Source: Bacteriovoracaceae bacterium UBA6261 (lineage in GTDB: Bacteria > Bdellovibrionota > Bacteriovoracia > Bacteriovoracales > Bacteriovoracaceae). From it: a stretch of DNA of 23,753 nt. The notes under the pieces were generated by a model. The model made no database searches, was not told the DNA's origin, and saw only the letters and a list, made by a program, of their open reading frames with translations. Every line of letters starts with the position of its first letter. The stretch's first letter is position 1. The DNA lies in NCBI GenBank assembly GCA_002440825.1, contig DJVH01000124.1:1-23753 (forward strand), given 5' to 3'. Positions 7,632-15,208 of this stretch are shown here, piece after piece. Position numbers and translations under genes: made by a program.

Positions 7632-9137
7632 ATGAAAGCAACGAAACCCTTTGTTCTCCCGATATTTCTCTTATGTTTGAGCTTTTCTGTCGGCCATGCC
7701 GCCGAAGGCAGCAAGCAGTTCTATTTCTTAGGCGGAGGTGGTGAGCCTGAGGGGGAAACCACTATTTTTGATGGTGAAGTCAAAAGAGTAGGAAGTTTTA
7801 TCAACAGTTCCGGATGGAATTCCACCGTCAGTTTTAATGGCGGCCACTCCAAAACCGAGGATTTGATTAAATCCAAAATGGGAAAAGCGAAAAATGCCGG
7901 CACATTCTCTGAGAAAAATTACAATGACCTGATGAATGAAATCATCCAGAAACTGGAGAAGGGAGAATTAAAGAGCGGCGATCAGCTGCTGATTTCTATC
8001 GACACTCATGGAGCAAAAAGAAGTGCTGGTAAAGATGCCGAGAAAACTCACAGAGTCGCACTTGCTCACAGTACAGCTACCGAACTCAACAACCTGAGTG
8101 GGGCACGCACTGTAGATCTGGACAAATTGGAAAAAATTATCAACCTGGCCGCAGAAAAAAATGTAAAGCTGGGGATTCTTGATTTCAGCTGCTACTCTGG
8201 GAATCTTCTCAATCTCCACAACGACAAAGTTTGTCTCATTTCGGCTTCGGGACCGGAGCAATACAGTTATGCTACGACGGCGGTCAGTCTCGGATTTTTT
8301 ACCTTTTCTTATCCGATAACCTTTGGAAGTAAATTTTTCGACAATATGAAAAAGGGCAAAAGTCTCGAAGAGCTTTTTATTGATTCAAGAACGACTGGCG
8401 ACACGCCGGATTTTCCCATGATTAATACCAAAGAAGGTCTGGCCATCAATGAGATGATGTATCGTTTTCTCACTCCCTATTTAAATTATAATTATTCCAG
8501 CACTAATAATTTTTCGGCCGGCTATGTGAGAAGAGGCGATAAATTTGAAGAACAAGTTTGCAGGATGGAAAGCAGTCATAGTGATTTTCTGAAATTGTTG
8601 AAGCAAATGGAGGAAGCGGCTGCCGTTGCGAATGAATCAGGCCGGGAAGAGTTTCAGAATCTTCGCGAAGCTCTCGAGGAATACAGAAAATATCAGCGCG
8701 GGTACGAAGAGACTCTTCGACAGAAATTCGATGTTGAAAAAGAAATCAAAGACATTTTTAAAAAGCAGTTTCCCAATGATCAGAAAGCATGGGAAGCTTA
8801 TGCGCCTCTGGATTTTCTTTCACTCAATCTCGACTCTTCTATAACTTATTATGAGGGGCTCGCTGAAAGAGACAAAGGCAAAAAATATTTTTCAGGAATG
8901 TGGGATTCAACTGTTGCTCAATTAAAAAAGCAAAAAGAAATTTCTGAGTACGTAAAAGCGAACTTGAGCCAGAATGGACTTGATAAATTAAAAGCGCAGG
9001 ATGAAGCTTTTGCCAAATCCGGAGTCACGTATAAGCTCTCAAGCCGTATTTCAGCTGAAGCGAAAAAAGTATACGAAGCCCTCTATAATAAAAATAAAAG
9101 TGCTGAAAGCAATCCTTGCAGGGATTTTGTTTTATGA
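7632..9137 (+). CDS. secreted caspase-like (clan CD) cysteine peptidase candidate
   Basis: 501 residues with a signal peptide (about 1-23, cleavage near GHAA). The first half looks like a caspase/legumain-fold domain: a hydrophobic strand then His in LLISIDTHGA (His126), and a second strand then Cys in LGILDFSCYSG (Cys187), followed by LISASGPEQYSY in the position where clan CD enzymes have the next strand and substrate pocket. This His-Gly/Cys-x-Gly layout is the clan CD dyad. Residues ~300-500 are largely helical and charged with coiled-coil character; a few Cys (e.g. near the C-terminus, NPCRDFVL) could form disulfides. Known members cut after Arg, Lys, Asp or Asn; the specificity here is unknown. 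The stop is overlapped by the ATG of the next gene (ATGA), so the two are translationally coupled. No good ribosome site precedes the ATG. Confidence 0.72.
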   Translation: MKATKPFVLPIFLLCLSFSVGHAAEGSKQFYFLGGGGEPEGETTIFDGEVKRVGSFINSSGWNSTVSFNGGHSKTEDLIKSKMGKAKNAGTFSEKNYNDLMNEIIQKLEKGELKSGDQLLISIDTHGAKRSAGKDAEKTHRVALAHSTATELNNLSGARTVDLDKLEKIINLAAEKNVKLGILDFSCYSGNLLNLHNDKVCLISASGPEQYSYATTAVSLGFFTFSYPITFGSKFFDNMKKGKSLEELFIDSRTTGDTPDFPMINTKEGLAINEMMYRFLTPYLNYNYSSTNNFSAGYVRRGDKFEEQVCRMESSHSDFLKLLKQMEEAAAVANESGREEFQNLREALEEYRKYQRGYEETLRQKFDVEKEIKDIFKKQFPNDQKAWEAYAPLDFLSLNLDSSITYYEGLAERDKGKKYFSGMWDSTVAQLKKQKEISEYVKANLSQNGLDKLKAQDEAFAKSGVTYKLSSRISAEAKKVYEALYNKNKSAESNPCRDFVL

Positions 9138-9496
9138 TGAAAATATTGTTGCTCCTCATTTCGTTTCCCGTTTTCGCTCAGGATTTTACAGGTTGCGGTG
9201 AGTACAAATTTAAAGGCATTTTGAAATACGATGAAAAAGCGCCGCTCAAAATGAGTTATCTTGTTCGGGAAGGAACTGGTTCGCAAATGACTTTTTCTCT
9301 TGTTAACAAAAGTGACGTGATCACACTCGCGCCCTTTATAGACAAGCCTTCGCAGTTCAAGGCTAAAATTGTCAAATTGATGGATGGAACAAAAGGCGAG
9401 TTGCGGACACCGATGGAAATTGGGTTGCGTTTTCCAGATCCCATGTCTGCCAGCGATACCGGAATTGAAAAAATAAAATCAGTTAAATGTCAGTAG
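9134..9496 (+). CDS. small secreted protein coupled to the caspase-like gene
   Basis: 120 residues from the ATG at 9134, which overlaps the upstream stop as ATGA; a second ATG at 9137 is equally possible. A TTG further upstream would put residues before the signal peptide and is not favoured. Signal peptide MMKILLLLISFPVFA, then QDFTGCGEY. The mature part is about 105 residues, beta-rich by composition, with one Cys near each end (GCGEY and the last residues KCQ) that could form a disulfide. I do not recognise a family. Because it is translated together with the caspase-like protein and exported like it, it may be a partner, substrate or inhibitor; this is inference only. Confidence 0.75.
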   Translation: MMKILLLLISFPVFAQDFTGCGEYKFKGILKYDEKAPLKMSYLVREGTGSQMTFSLVNKSDVITLAPFIDKPSQFKAKIVKLMDGTKGELRTPMEIGLRFPDPMSASDTGIEKIKSVKCQ

Positions 9497-10069
9497 TTAA
9501 GACAGCGTTTCCATGCGGATCATGACTTCTTCAAAATACGGTCCTTCAACCAGTCCATTGAGAACTGAGCTTCTGCTCTCAGCGTAGAGGTATTCACCCG
9601 ATTCTTTTTCGCGGATAAGAAAGGCATCGTAATACAAGCGCTCCTGACGATCTTCAGTGGCCGTTCCTTCAAGGCGAACCATTTCAAATTTGCCACTGCC
9701 GACAAGGGCCCCTTCGCGGAAATCGCTCGGGTTGTAAATGATGCTTGTATCTTCATCAAAGAGAATTTTTCTATCTGTGATTTTACTTTTAAAAAGTTCG
9801 ATGATGTCTAACTGAGAAGATTCTTTAAACCAGATAAAATGCGCTTCCCACTCATAGCGGGTATCGAGACGCTTAAACATGAGTTCGTCGTCTCCGACAG
9901 GAACTTCTCCCCACCAATGCGGAACGAATAATTTAAATTTCTTGAAATGCACTTCCCGCGCATTTTGCAGATAAGTTTTTTTTTCGTTCTTTATCACCCA
10001 CATGGTGTAAATGCCGAAACCCATCAGTGCGATTAAAAAGATCCATTGGAGAGTCAGCTGCCAGTTCAT
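9497..10069 (-). CDS. single-TM protein of unknown function
   Basis: 190 residues. One hydrophobic helix (about 5-26, LTLQWIFLIALMGFGIYTMW) near the N-terminus with few flanking charges before it and Lys after it, so it is probably an N-in or signal-anchor protein. The remainder is mixed alpha/beta, rich in aromatic and acidic residues, with no Cys and no motif I recognise. Its stop codon abuts the stop of the convergent small secreted-protein gene with no base between. It is divergent from the methyltransferase gene, about 60 bases away. Confidence 0.7.
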   Translation of the reverse strand: MNWQLTLQWIFLIALMGFGIYTMWVIKNEKKTYLQNAREVHFKKFKLFVPHWWGEVPVGDDELMFKRLDTRYEWEAHFIWFKESSQLDIIELFKSKITDRKILFDEDTSIIYNPSDFREGALVGSGKFEMVRLEGTATEDRQERLYYDAFLIREKESGEYLYAESRSSVLNGLVEGPYFEEVMIRMETLS

Positions 10070-10131
10070 TTGATTAATCCAGAATGTTTTGGGTAGAATT
10101 GCATTAAGCTTTAATCATTGTAATTGAGTTC

Positions 10132-10845
10132 ATGATGGATATACAACGCAATAAAAATGAAAATTACAAGGGACGTTCTTATTCTAAGGACGTACATCTT
10201 GAAAATCGTGTAAAAATGGTGCGCGCCATTTTCGGAAAACTCCCGTCGTCCAGAGTGCTCGACGTCGCCTGCGCAGATGGCGAAATTTTAAGAGGATTCA
10301 CGGCTCATCACGAAATTTACGGTCTGGATTTCACTTCTGTCTTTGTTGAAGAGGCGAGAAAAGTAGGGCTCAAGGCATTTCAGTGTGATTTTTCCAAAGA
10401 AACTTTTCCTTTCGAAAATAATTTTTTTGATGTCGTTTTTTCGGGTGAAACGATTGAACATATTATTGATACTGATTTGTTTCTCAGTCAGATCAATCGT
10501 GTTTTAAAAGATGAAGGACTTCTGATCATGACCGTTCCCAACATCCGGACTCCCGTTTCATTTCTCATGATGCTTCTTGGATTGCCGCCACAATTTTCTG
10601 CACGTTACCGATCGCCGCACTATCGCGATTTCACCTTCAAAACGCTGAAGCTTGCCCTTCACAATAATGGATTTGAAATTGAAAAAGCGTGTGGTGCTTC
10701 AGTTTATGTGCCAGGCCTGGGAGAAACACTCGGAGCGCTCGCCCGGTTTTTTCCCGGATGGTCGAGTCAGATAGTTCTCATTGCGAATAAGAAAAAGAAT
10801 GTCACTTATAATCCGGAAGATTCTATTTCAGTTTCACTTTATTGA
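10132..10845 (+). CDS. class I SAM-dependent methyltransferase
   Basis: 237 residues. Motif I RVLDVACADGE (41-51) binds SAM, with an acidic residue after the second strand in IYGLDF (Asp66) for the ribose. FDVVFSGETIEHI (99-111) is the motif IV region, and LLIMTVPNIRTP is the following strand. This is the Methyltransf_11/23 pattern used for small molecules, lipids and sugar lipids. A further hydrophobic stretch (~141-155) may contact a lipid. The substrate is unknown. Two adjacent ATG codons (10132, 10135) are possible. It converges on the GT-C-like membrane gene with a 7-base stop overlap; the pairing suggests an envelope lipid or glycan target (inference). Confidence 0.85.
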   Translation: MMDIQRNKNENYKGRSYSKDVHLENRVKMVRAIFGKLPSSRVLDVACADGEILRGFTAHHEIYGLDFTSVFVEEARKVGLKAFQCDFSKETFPFENNFFDVVFSGETIEHIIDTDLFLSQINRVLKDEGLLIMTVPNIRTPVSFLMMLLGLPPQFSARYRSPHYRDFTFKTLKLALHNNGFEIEKACGASVYVPGLGETLGALARFFPGWSSQIVLIANKKKNVTYNPEDSISVSLY

Positions 10846-12533
10846 GGCGGTACTTTTAATAAATAAGAGTAACGGGCCGTCTCGTAAAAAATCATTGTTT
10901 CGTTGTATTCGTTCACGATCGGATTGCTGAGCCAATCTGCTTTTTTATCGCTGTGATAAATGATGTATTCGATGTTGTTCTCGCGCGCGAAGTTCAGCAG
11001 ATCTTCTACACTTTTAATCCGCAGAGCTCCCAAGGCTTTAAAGTTCGGGCTCGCCGATTCAAATGTATTGAACATCGGTTTGTGATGGTATGTGGCCCAA
11101 TAGGTGTTCACATATCCCCACACATTGGGAATTTCCAGCACACTTTTTCCGGGCTGAACCGGTAAATGTTTTAATTGTTCGTAAACGACAGGAACATTGC
11201 TCGTATCTGAAAAGAAAAGCTTGTGTATATTTCCTGTTTCTAAAAGGGTGAAGATGAAAATGAAAATGACCAAACCATTTTTGAGTTGCGGTGATTTGGT
11301 TTTTTGATAAATCATTTCAAAAGCACAGGCGCTCATCGTAATCAGCCCAAGAGTTGTGATAACTCCAAAGCGCGAAAGAGTTCTGAATGTGGGAAGTAAA
11401 AGAGGGTAGAGAGCACTCGGAGTCGGAAGCGAAAAGGAAAAGACCTTAACTTCAGGAGGCAGACTCAACAGCAGAGGAGCTAGAATAAGGATTACGAGAA
11501 ATTTAAAATGGGCCGTTTTACTTTTTTTAGTGAGAACAGCGATGAGATAAAAAAGGGCAAGCCCTAAATGAAGGACACCAGCATATAGGGTGTTCTCGGC
11601 AATATTGCTAAAGTGTGAGCTTGTATCTGAAAGTTTTAAGTCTTTCATTCCTTCAAAAAGAAATGAATAAGTGGGAGGGAGATAAAAATCTGAAAGTCGT
11701 GTTCCGAAATTAAAGTAATCACTTACTCCGCGCTTTATTGAAGAAAATTGCATCCCTGACGCTTGTTCAAAACTTCTTTTCCACCAGATCACCGATAAGA
11801 TCATGACTGTCGAAACCGCAATGAAGATCAGTAAATTTTTTATTGAAAAATGTGATCGTCCCAATGAAAAAACTGTGCGGATATAAAACAAAACAAACAA
11901 AAGATTCATCAACAAAATCATTACGAAATAATAGGGATGAAAATAAACAGAGAGGCCCTGTATCACGACAATGATAAGCAGGTTGGTAAAGAATTGTTTT
12001 TGCTCAAGAAGATTTTCCCAAAAGTAAAAAAGGGCCGGGAATAAAAAAAGATAGGAGAGAGTGAGATGATCCACACTTTGGAGAATCTGATAAGGTGTAT
12101 AGCTTAGAAGAAAGGCGAATAAAAAACGAATGGTCTCGTTCTGAATTCTTTTTTTGAGAAACAAATAGGAAAAAAGAAACATGAGGACAAATGATAAAAT
12201 GACCGAGCAATTGTATCCAAAAACAGCCGAGTGAGTGATCTTGGCGATAGAAAGAGCAAAGAGTGTAGGAAAATCCAAAAGAGGCGCAAGCTTCATTCCA
12301 TGAGGAAAAGCTTCAAGCATATTTTTTCCGTCGACGACAAAAGGTTTGAGGTCGGGATCAGCTCTCATGGCAAATTCTTTGAGCAATGAATAAGAGTCGC
12401 TGCCACCACCGTGAAGATTAGGGCCGTATTTATAAGAGAAGGGATTTGAGAGAATGGGAAAGGCGACTAAAATGGTAAACAATACCAGGGCCACCCAAAA
12501 ATTTTTACTCAGCATCCATGCCTTCCGATTCAA
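10839..12533 (-). CDS. polytopic membrane protein, GT-C glycosyltransferase-like
   Basis: 564 residues with about ten to eleven predicted TM helices (first at ~12-30, then from ~75 to ~425) and a C-terminal soluble domain of ~130 residues. The first extracytoplasmic loop holds HGGGSDSY (41-48). GT-C enzymes that use polyprenyl-phosphate sugars carry their catalytic acidic residue in exactly that loop, and the overall layout (multi-TM core, aromatic-rich loops, soluble C-terminus with NVWGYV and the Tyr-rich ATYHHKPMF) fits this superfamily. No subfamily can be named; it would transfer a sugar to lipid or protein on the periplasmic side. It is divergent from the glycine-rich protein gene (145-base gap) and overlaps the methyltransferase stop by 7 bases. 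Confidence 0.6.
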   Translation of the reverse strand: MNRKAWMLSKNFWVALVLFTILVAFPILSNPFSYKYGPNLHGGGSDSYSLLKEFAMRADPDLKPFVVDGKNMLEAFPHGMKLAPLLDFPTLFALSIAKITHSAVFGYNCSVILSFVLMFLFSYLFLKKRIQNETIRFLFAFLLSYTPYQILQSVDHLTLSYLFLFPALFYFWENLLEQKQFFTNLLIIVVIQGLSVYFHPYYFVMILLMNLLFVLFYIRTVFSLGRSHFSIKNLLIFIAVSTVMILSVIWWKRSFEQASGMQFSSIKRGVSDYFNFGTRLSDFYLPPTYSFLFEGMKDLKLSDTSSHFSNIAENTLYAGVLHLGLALFYLIAVLTKKSKTAHFKFLVILILAPLLLSLPPEVKVFSFSLPTPSALYPLLLPTFRTLSRFGVITTLGLITMSACAFEMIYQKTKSPQLKNGLVIFIFIFTLLETGNIHKLFFSDTSNVPVVYEQLKHLPVQPGKSVLEIPNVWGYVNTYWATYHHKPMFNTFESASPNFKALGALRIKSVEDLLNFARENNIEYIIYHSDKKADWLSNPIVNEYNETMIFYETARYSYLLKVPPQ

Positions 12534-12678
12534 ATTAGTTTAGTGTTCGTGATTCTAACCTTTTACCCGCCTGATCTACTAGGCATAAAAGTTCCTCTAA
12601 ACTTTTGTCCAATAATTACCGAAAATTAAAATTGAGTTGAACTCTTTAAGCTCGACAATCCAATTTGGAGTAGCGTTT

Positions 12679-14643
12679 ATGAAACGATTTTACAGTACAA
12701 AAACCCTAAGCACCAAAGGGAAAATCATCTTCAGCATCTTTGCGATGACGATGATGATGGAACCTATTGCCAATGCTGCAAGCAGTGTCGATTGTCAGGG
12801 CATGAACCATCCGGCGTATCAGGATGAGTACAGAGCGTGTCTCAGAGTGAATATTGCTGGAGCTGCAGGTGAAGCCGGTGTGGACTGTGTTGAATGTATG
12901 TTTCAACAAAAACAGGAAACGAATCCTTGGGTGGAAGCTCTCGGAATTGTCGCACAACCGTTAGCTGCAGTAGGGATGACTTATCTCTCTTCTAGATATG
13001 CTTATAAATCACAGCAAGCCTGGGCAGATTCATATGCTCAAGGTTATCAGCAGTGTACGAACAGATTTAATTCTTATCTTGATTACAACACACAAAGAGG
13101 CGCAAACCCGATTACGACAGATGAAGCTCAGCAATTGAATGCTTCATGTAACGGAATGGGCATGGGCTCATACGCTGGTTACGGCGGAATGGTTGGAAAC
13201 GGCTTCGGCGGTTTCGGCAATCCATTTATCTCTGGTGGATACACTCCAGGATTCCTTGGTGGAATGATGGGCCCTTACTACGGTGGTGGTATGGGAGGCG
13301 GTATCGGCATCGGCGGGGGAATGTACCCTGGTGGTGGAATGAACGGCGGATTTGGTATGGGTCTCGGTATGGGACTTGGAAACGGTCTCGCTGGACTTCT
13401 TGGTTATGGTTTAGGTTATCCAGGCGCTGGTATCGGCGGTGGAATTAATATTGGTATCGGTGGCGGTTTAGGCGGATATCCAGGCGGCATGGGCGGCATT
13501 GGAATCGGCGGCGGCATCGGCGGCTACCCTGGTGGAATGGGTGGTTACCCAGGCGGCATGGGTGGATACCCAGGTGGCATGGGTGGTGGAATTTATGGTC
13601 CAGGCATTGGTATCGGCGGACAAATCGGTATCGGTGGTGGTTTAGGCGGATATCCAGGCGGCATGGGCGGAATGGGAGGCATGGGTGGATACCCAGGTTA
13701 TCCAGGTTACCCAGGTGGTATGGGTGGAATGGGCGGTTATCCAGGAGGCATGGGTGGTTATCCAGGCGGAATGGGGGGCGGTATCTATGGTCCAGGCATC
13801 GGTGTAAATATCGGTGGCGGAATCGGCGGCCCAGGCATGAATTATCCAGGCGGAATTGGAATTGGTACAGGCGGAGGGATGTGTCTTCTCTGCGTGAACG
13901 GTGGAATTGGAATGGGTGGCGGAATGGGTTACCCAGGCGCTGGCGGTGGTATGTATCCAGGTGGTGGAATGTATCCAGGCGGCGGATACCCAGGTGGATA
14001 TCCTGGGGCCGGTGGTGGAATCTATGGTCCAGGCACAGGCATTGGCGTAGGAATTCCAGGCGGTGGAATTGGTGGAACAATCGGCGGTGGCGTAGGTTAT
14101 CCTGGTGGTTATCCTGGTGGATACCCTGGTGCTGGCGGCGGAATGTATCCTGGAGCAGGCGGTGGCATGTATCCAGGTGGTGGTATGTATCCAGGCGCAG
14201 GTGGCGGCATTTACGGCCAATACCCAGGAGCTGGCGGTGGTATCTATGGTCCGGGAATGGGCCCTGGTGGAGCTGGCGTTGGTGTAGGCGGTGGAATGTA
14301 TCCTAATAACGGTGGTTATTGGGGAGCTACTGGCGGTTACGCTGGTGGATCTGGTTACGGCGTCCCAGGAATGGGGGGCGGATACTACGATCAACAGTCA
14401 CAACAAATGCAAATGCAAATGGCGATGCAAGGTCAGCAGATGGCAGGTTACTCTCGTCTGCAAGGAAACGCACAAGTTAATCAAATGGCCCAATCAGGAT
14501 TGTACGCAAACTATATGAATGCAAGAAACGATCTGTATGGAATGGGCGGCGCTGGAATGTACGGTGGAGCTCCTTATTCAATGGGAGCAGCTGGTGGTCT
14601 TTCTGGTGGATTCTCAGTAAATGCAGGCTTCTTTACTCCGTAA
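12679..14643 (+). CDS. exported glycine-rich repeat protein (YPGG/GGGIYGPG repeats)
   Basis: 654 residues from the ATG at 12679, which has a GGAG ribosome site; an ATG at 12637 would prepend residues before the signal peptide and is not favoured. Signal peptide with a long basic n-region, cleaved near PIANA (about residue 36). Residues ~37-160 are a Cys-containing helical domain with six Cys (VDC, RAC, DCVEC, QQC, ASC). Residues ~160-567 are extreme low complexity: Gly with Tyr, Pro, Met and Ile in units such as YPGGMGG, GGGMYPGG and GGGIYGPG (the last near nt 13585, 13777, 14011 and 14233). A lone MCLLC (13879-13893) sits in the middle of the Gly run. The tail (~567-654) is Gln/Met-rich then Asn/Tyr-rich. 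It resembles silk- or loricrin-like structural proteins in composition; function unknown. Stands alone, with a strong terminator. Confidence 0.88.
   Translation: MKRFYSTKTLSTKGKIIFSIFAMTMMMEPIANAASSVDCQGMNHPAYQDEYRACLRVNIAGAAGEAGVDCVECMFQQKQETNPWVEALGIVAQPLAAVGMTYLSSRYAYKSQQAWADSYAQGYQQCTNRFNSYLDYNTQRGANPITTDEAQQLNASCNGMGMGSYAGYGGMVGNGFGGFGNPFISGGYTPGFLGGMMGPYYGGGMGGGIGIGGGMYPGGGMNGGFGMGLGMGLGNGLAGLLGYGLGYPGAGIGGGINIGIGGGLGGYPGGMGGIGIGGGIGGYPGGMGGYPGGMGGYPGGMGGGIYGPGIGIGGQIGIGGGLGGYPGGMGGMGGMGGYPGYPGYPGGMGGMGGYPGGMGGYPGGMGGGIYGPGIGVNIGGGIGGPGMNYPGGIGIGTGGGMCLLCVNGGIGMGGGMGYPGAGGGMYPGGGMYPGGGYPGGYPGAGGGIYGPGTGIGVGIPGGGIGGTIGGGVGYPGGYPGGYPGAGGGMYPGAGGGMYPGGGMYPGAGGGIYGQYPGAGGGIYGPGMGPGGAGVGVGGGMYPNNGGYWGATGGYAGGSGYGVPGMGGGYYDQQSQQMQMQMAMQGQQMAGYSRLQGNAQVNQMAQSGLYANYMNARNDLYGMGGAGMYGGAPYSMGAAGGLSGGFSVNAGFFTP
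13156..14390 (+). repeat. in-gene tandem glycine-rich coding repeat
   Basis: Imperfect tandem units of about 12-30 bases coding YPGG, GGM and GGGIYGPG. A higher-order block running from the YPGGMGG units to GGGIYGPG is repeated with few changes around 13520-13610 and 13710-13800. The repeat DNA is G-rich, making it prone to slippage and rearrangement. Confidence 0.85.
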
Positions 14644-14663
14644 TGAACTCAAAATAAATCAGG

Positions 14664-14698
14664 CAAAAAAAAAGGGAGCTTTAAAAGCTCCCTTTTTT
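14664..14698. terminator. bidirectional rho-independent terminator
   Basis: GGGAGCTTT and AAAGCTCCC (14674-14692) form a near-perfect stem flanked by nine A on the left and six T on the right. It therefore reads as hairpin plus T-tract on both strands and ends both the glycine-rich gene and the convergent zinc-ribbon gene. Confidence 0.9.
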
Positions 14699-14717
14699 AT
14701 TTCACCTATTGCGTAAG

Positions 14718-15149
14718 TTATTTCTTGTGAAGAAGAGTTCTGTAGTCATCCTGGAAAATGACTTCAATTTTGTTATTGTCGATAAGTCTTTCAACAACAC
14801 CTTGACCGAAAGTCGGGTGATCGATGATATCGCCAAGAGCAAAAGAATCTTTCATGTTGTAAGAACGAGCTTTTGAAGTCGTTCTGTTAAGGGCTTTAGT
14901 CCAAAGTTCAGCGACACTTTCAGAAACTTTTTTTCCAGAAGCAGATTTAGCTGATTTAATCACTCTATCAATCGATGTTTTTTTCTTAGTTGCGCCAGGA
15001 TCTTTGAATCCGTGAGTTCCTTTGCAGGTTTTGCACATAACTTTGTCTGGTGTCGTTGCATCTTTCATCGTGACGATGATGTGTGCTAGGATAAGTTTGC
15101 ATTTGTTACATTGAGAGAGGATTTCTTTTCCGACGCTAATTTCGGCCAT
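14718..15149 (-). CDS. zinc-ribbon protein with C-terminal CarD/SH3-like domain
   Basis: 143 residues. The N-terminus has a four-Cys zinc ribbon (Cys14, Cys17 in CNKC and Cys39, Cys42 in CKTC). A basic Lys/Ser-rich linker (50-75) follows. The C-terminal ~45 residues, FALGDIIDHPTFGQGVVERL then KIEVIFQDDYRTLLHK, match small beta-barrel domains of the CarD/Tudor-SH3-like kind, with the GDxIxHPxFGxGVV motif. Such proteins bind RNA polymerase or DNA; the zinc ribbon and basic linker support nucleic-acid binding. The precise role is unknown. It is divergent from uvrC (59-base gap), so shared regulation is possible. Confidence 0.75.
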   Translation of the reverse strand: MAEISVGKEILSQCNKCKLILAHIIVTMKDATTPDKVMCKTCKGTHGFKDPGATKKKTSIDRVIKSAKSASGKKVSESVAELWTKALNRTTSKARSYNMKDSFALGDIIDHPTFGQGVVERLIDNNKIEVIFQDDYRTLLHKK

Positions 15150-15208
15150 AAAACGAACCTTTTGTGAGAGGATTTCTGTAATTAGAGATTCATATAAGAA
15201 TAGAAAAA

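Noticed and set aside
12637..12678. Upstream ATG for the glycine-rich protein
   Set aside because: It would place 14 extra residues before the signal peptide; the ATG at 12679 has a GGAG site.
12534..12678. sigma-28-like promoter before the glycine-rich gene
   Set aside because: TTAAAATT and CTCGACAAT vaguely resemble the boxes but the spacing and match are poor.
13156..14390. Possible CRISPR or noncoding tandem repeat array
   Set aside because: The repeats stay in frame, code for a consistent Gly-Tyr-Pro pattern, and vary in length; there are no fixed repeats with unique spacers.
13445..14394. Long open frames on the minus strand (211 and 250 codons) and in the other plus frames within the glycine-rich gene
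   Set aside because: Repeating Gly codons leave all frames free of stops. These frames give His/Arg/Leu- or Thr/Ser/Trp-rich nonsense without ribosome sites or signal peptides.
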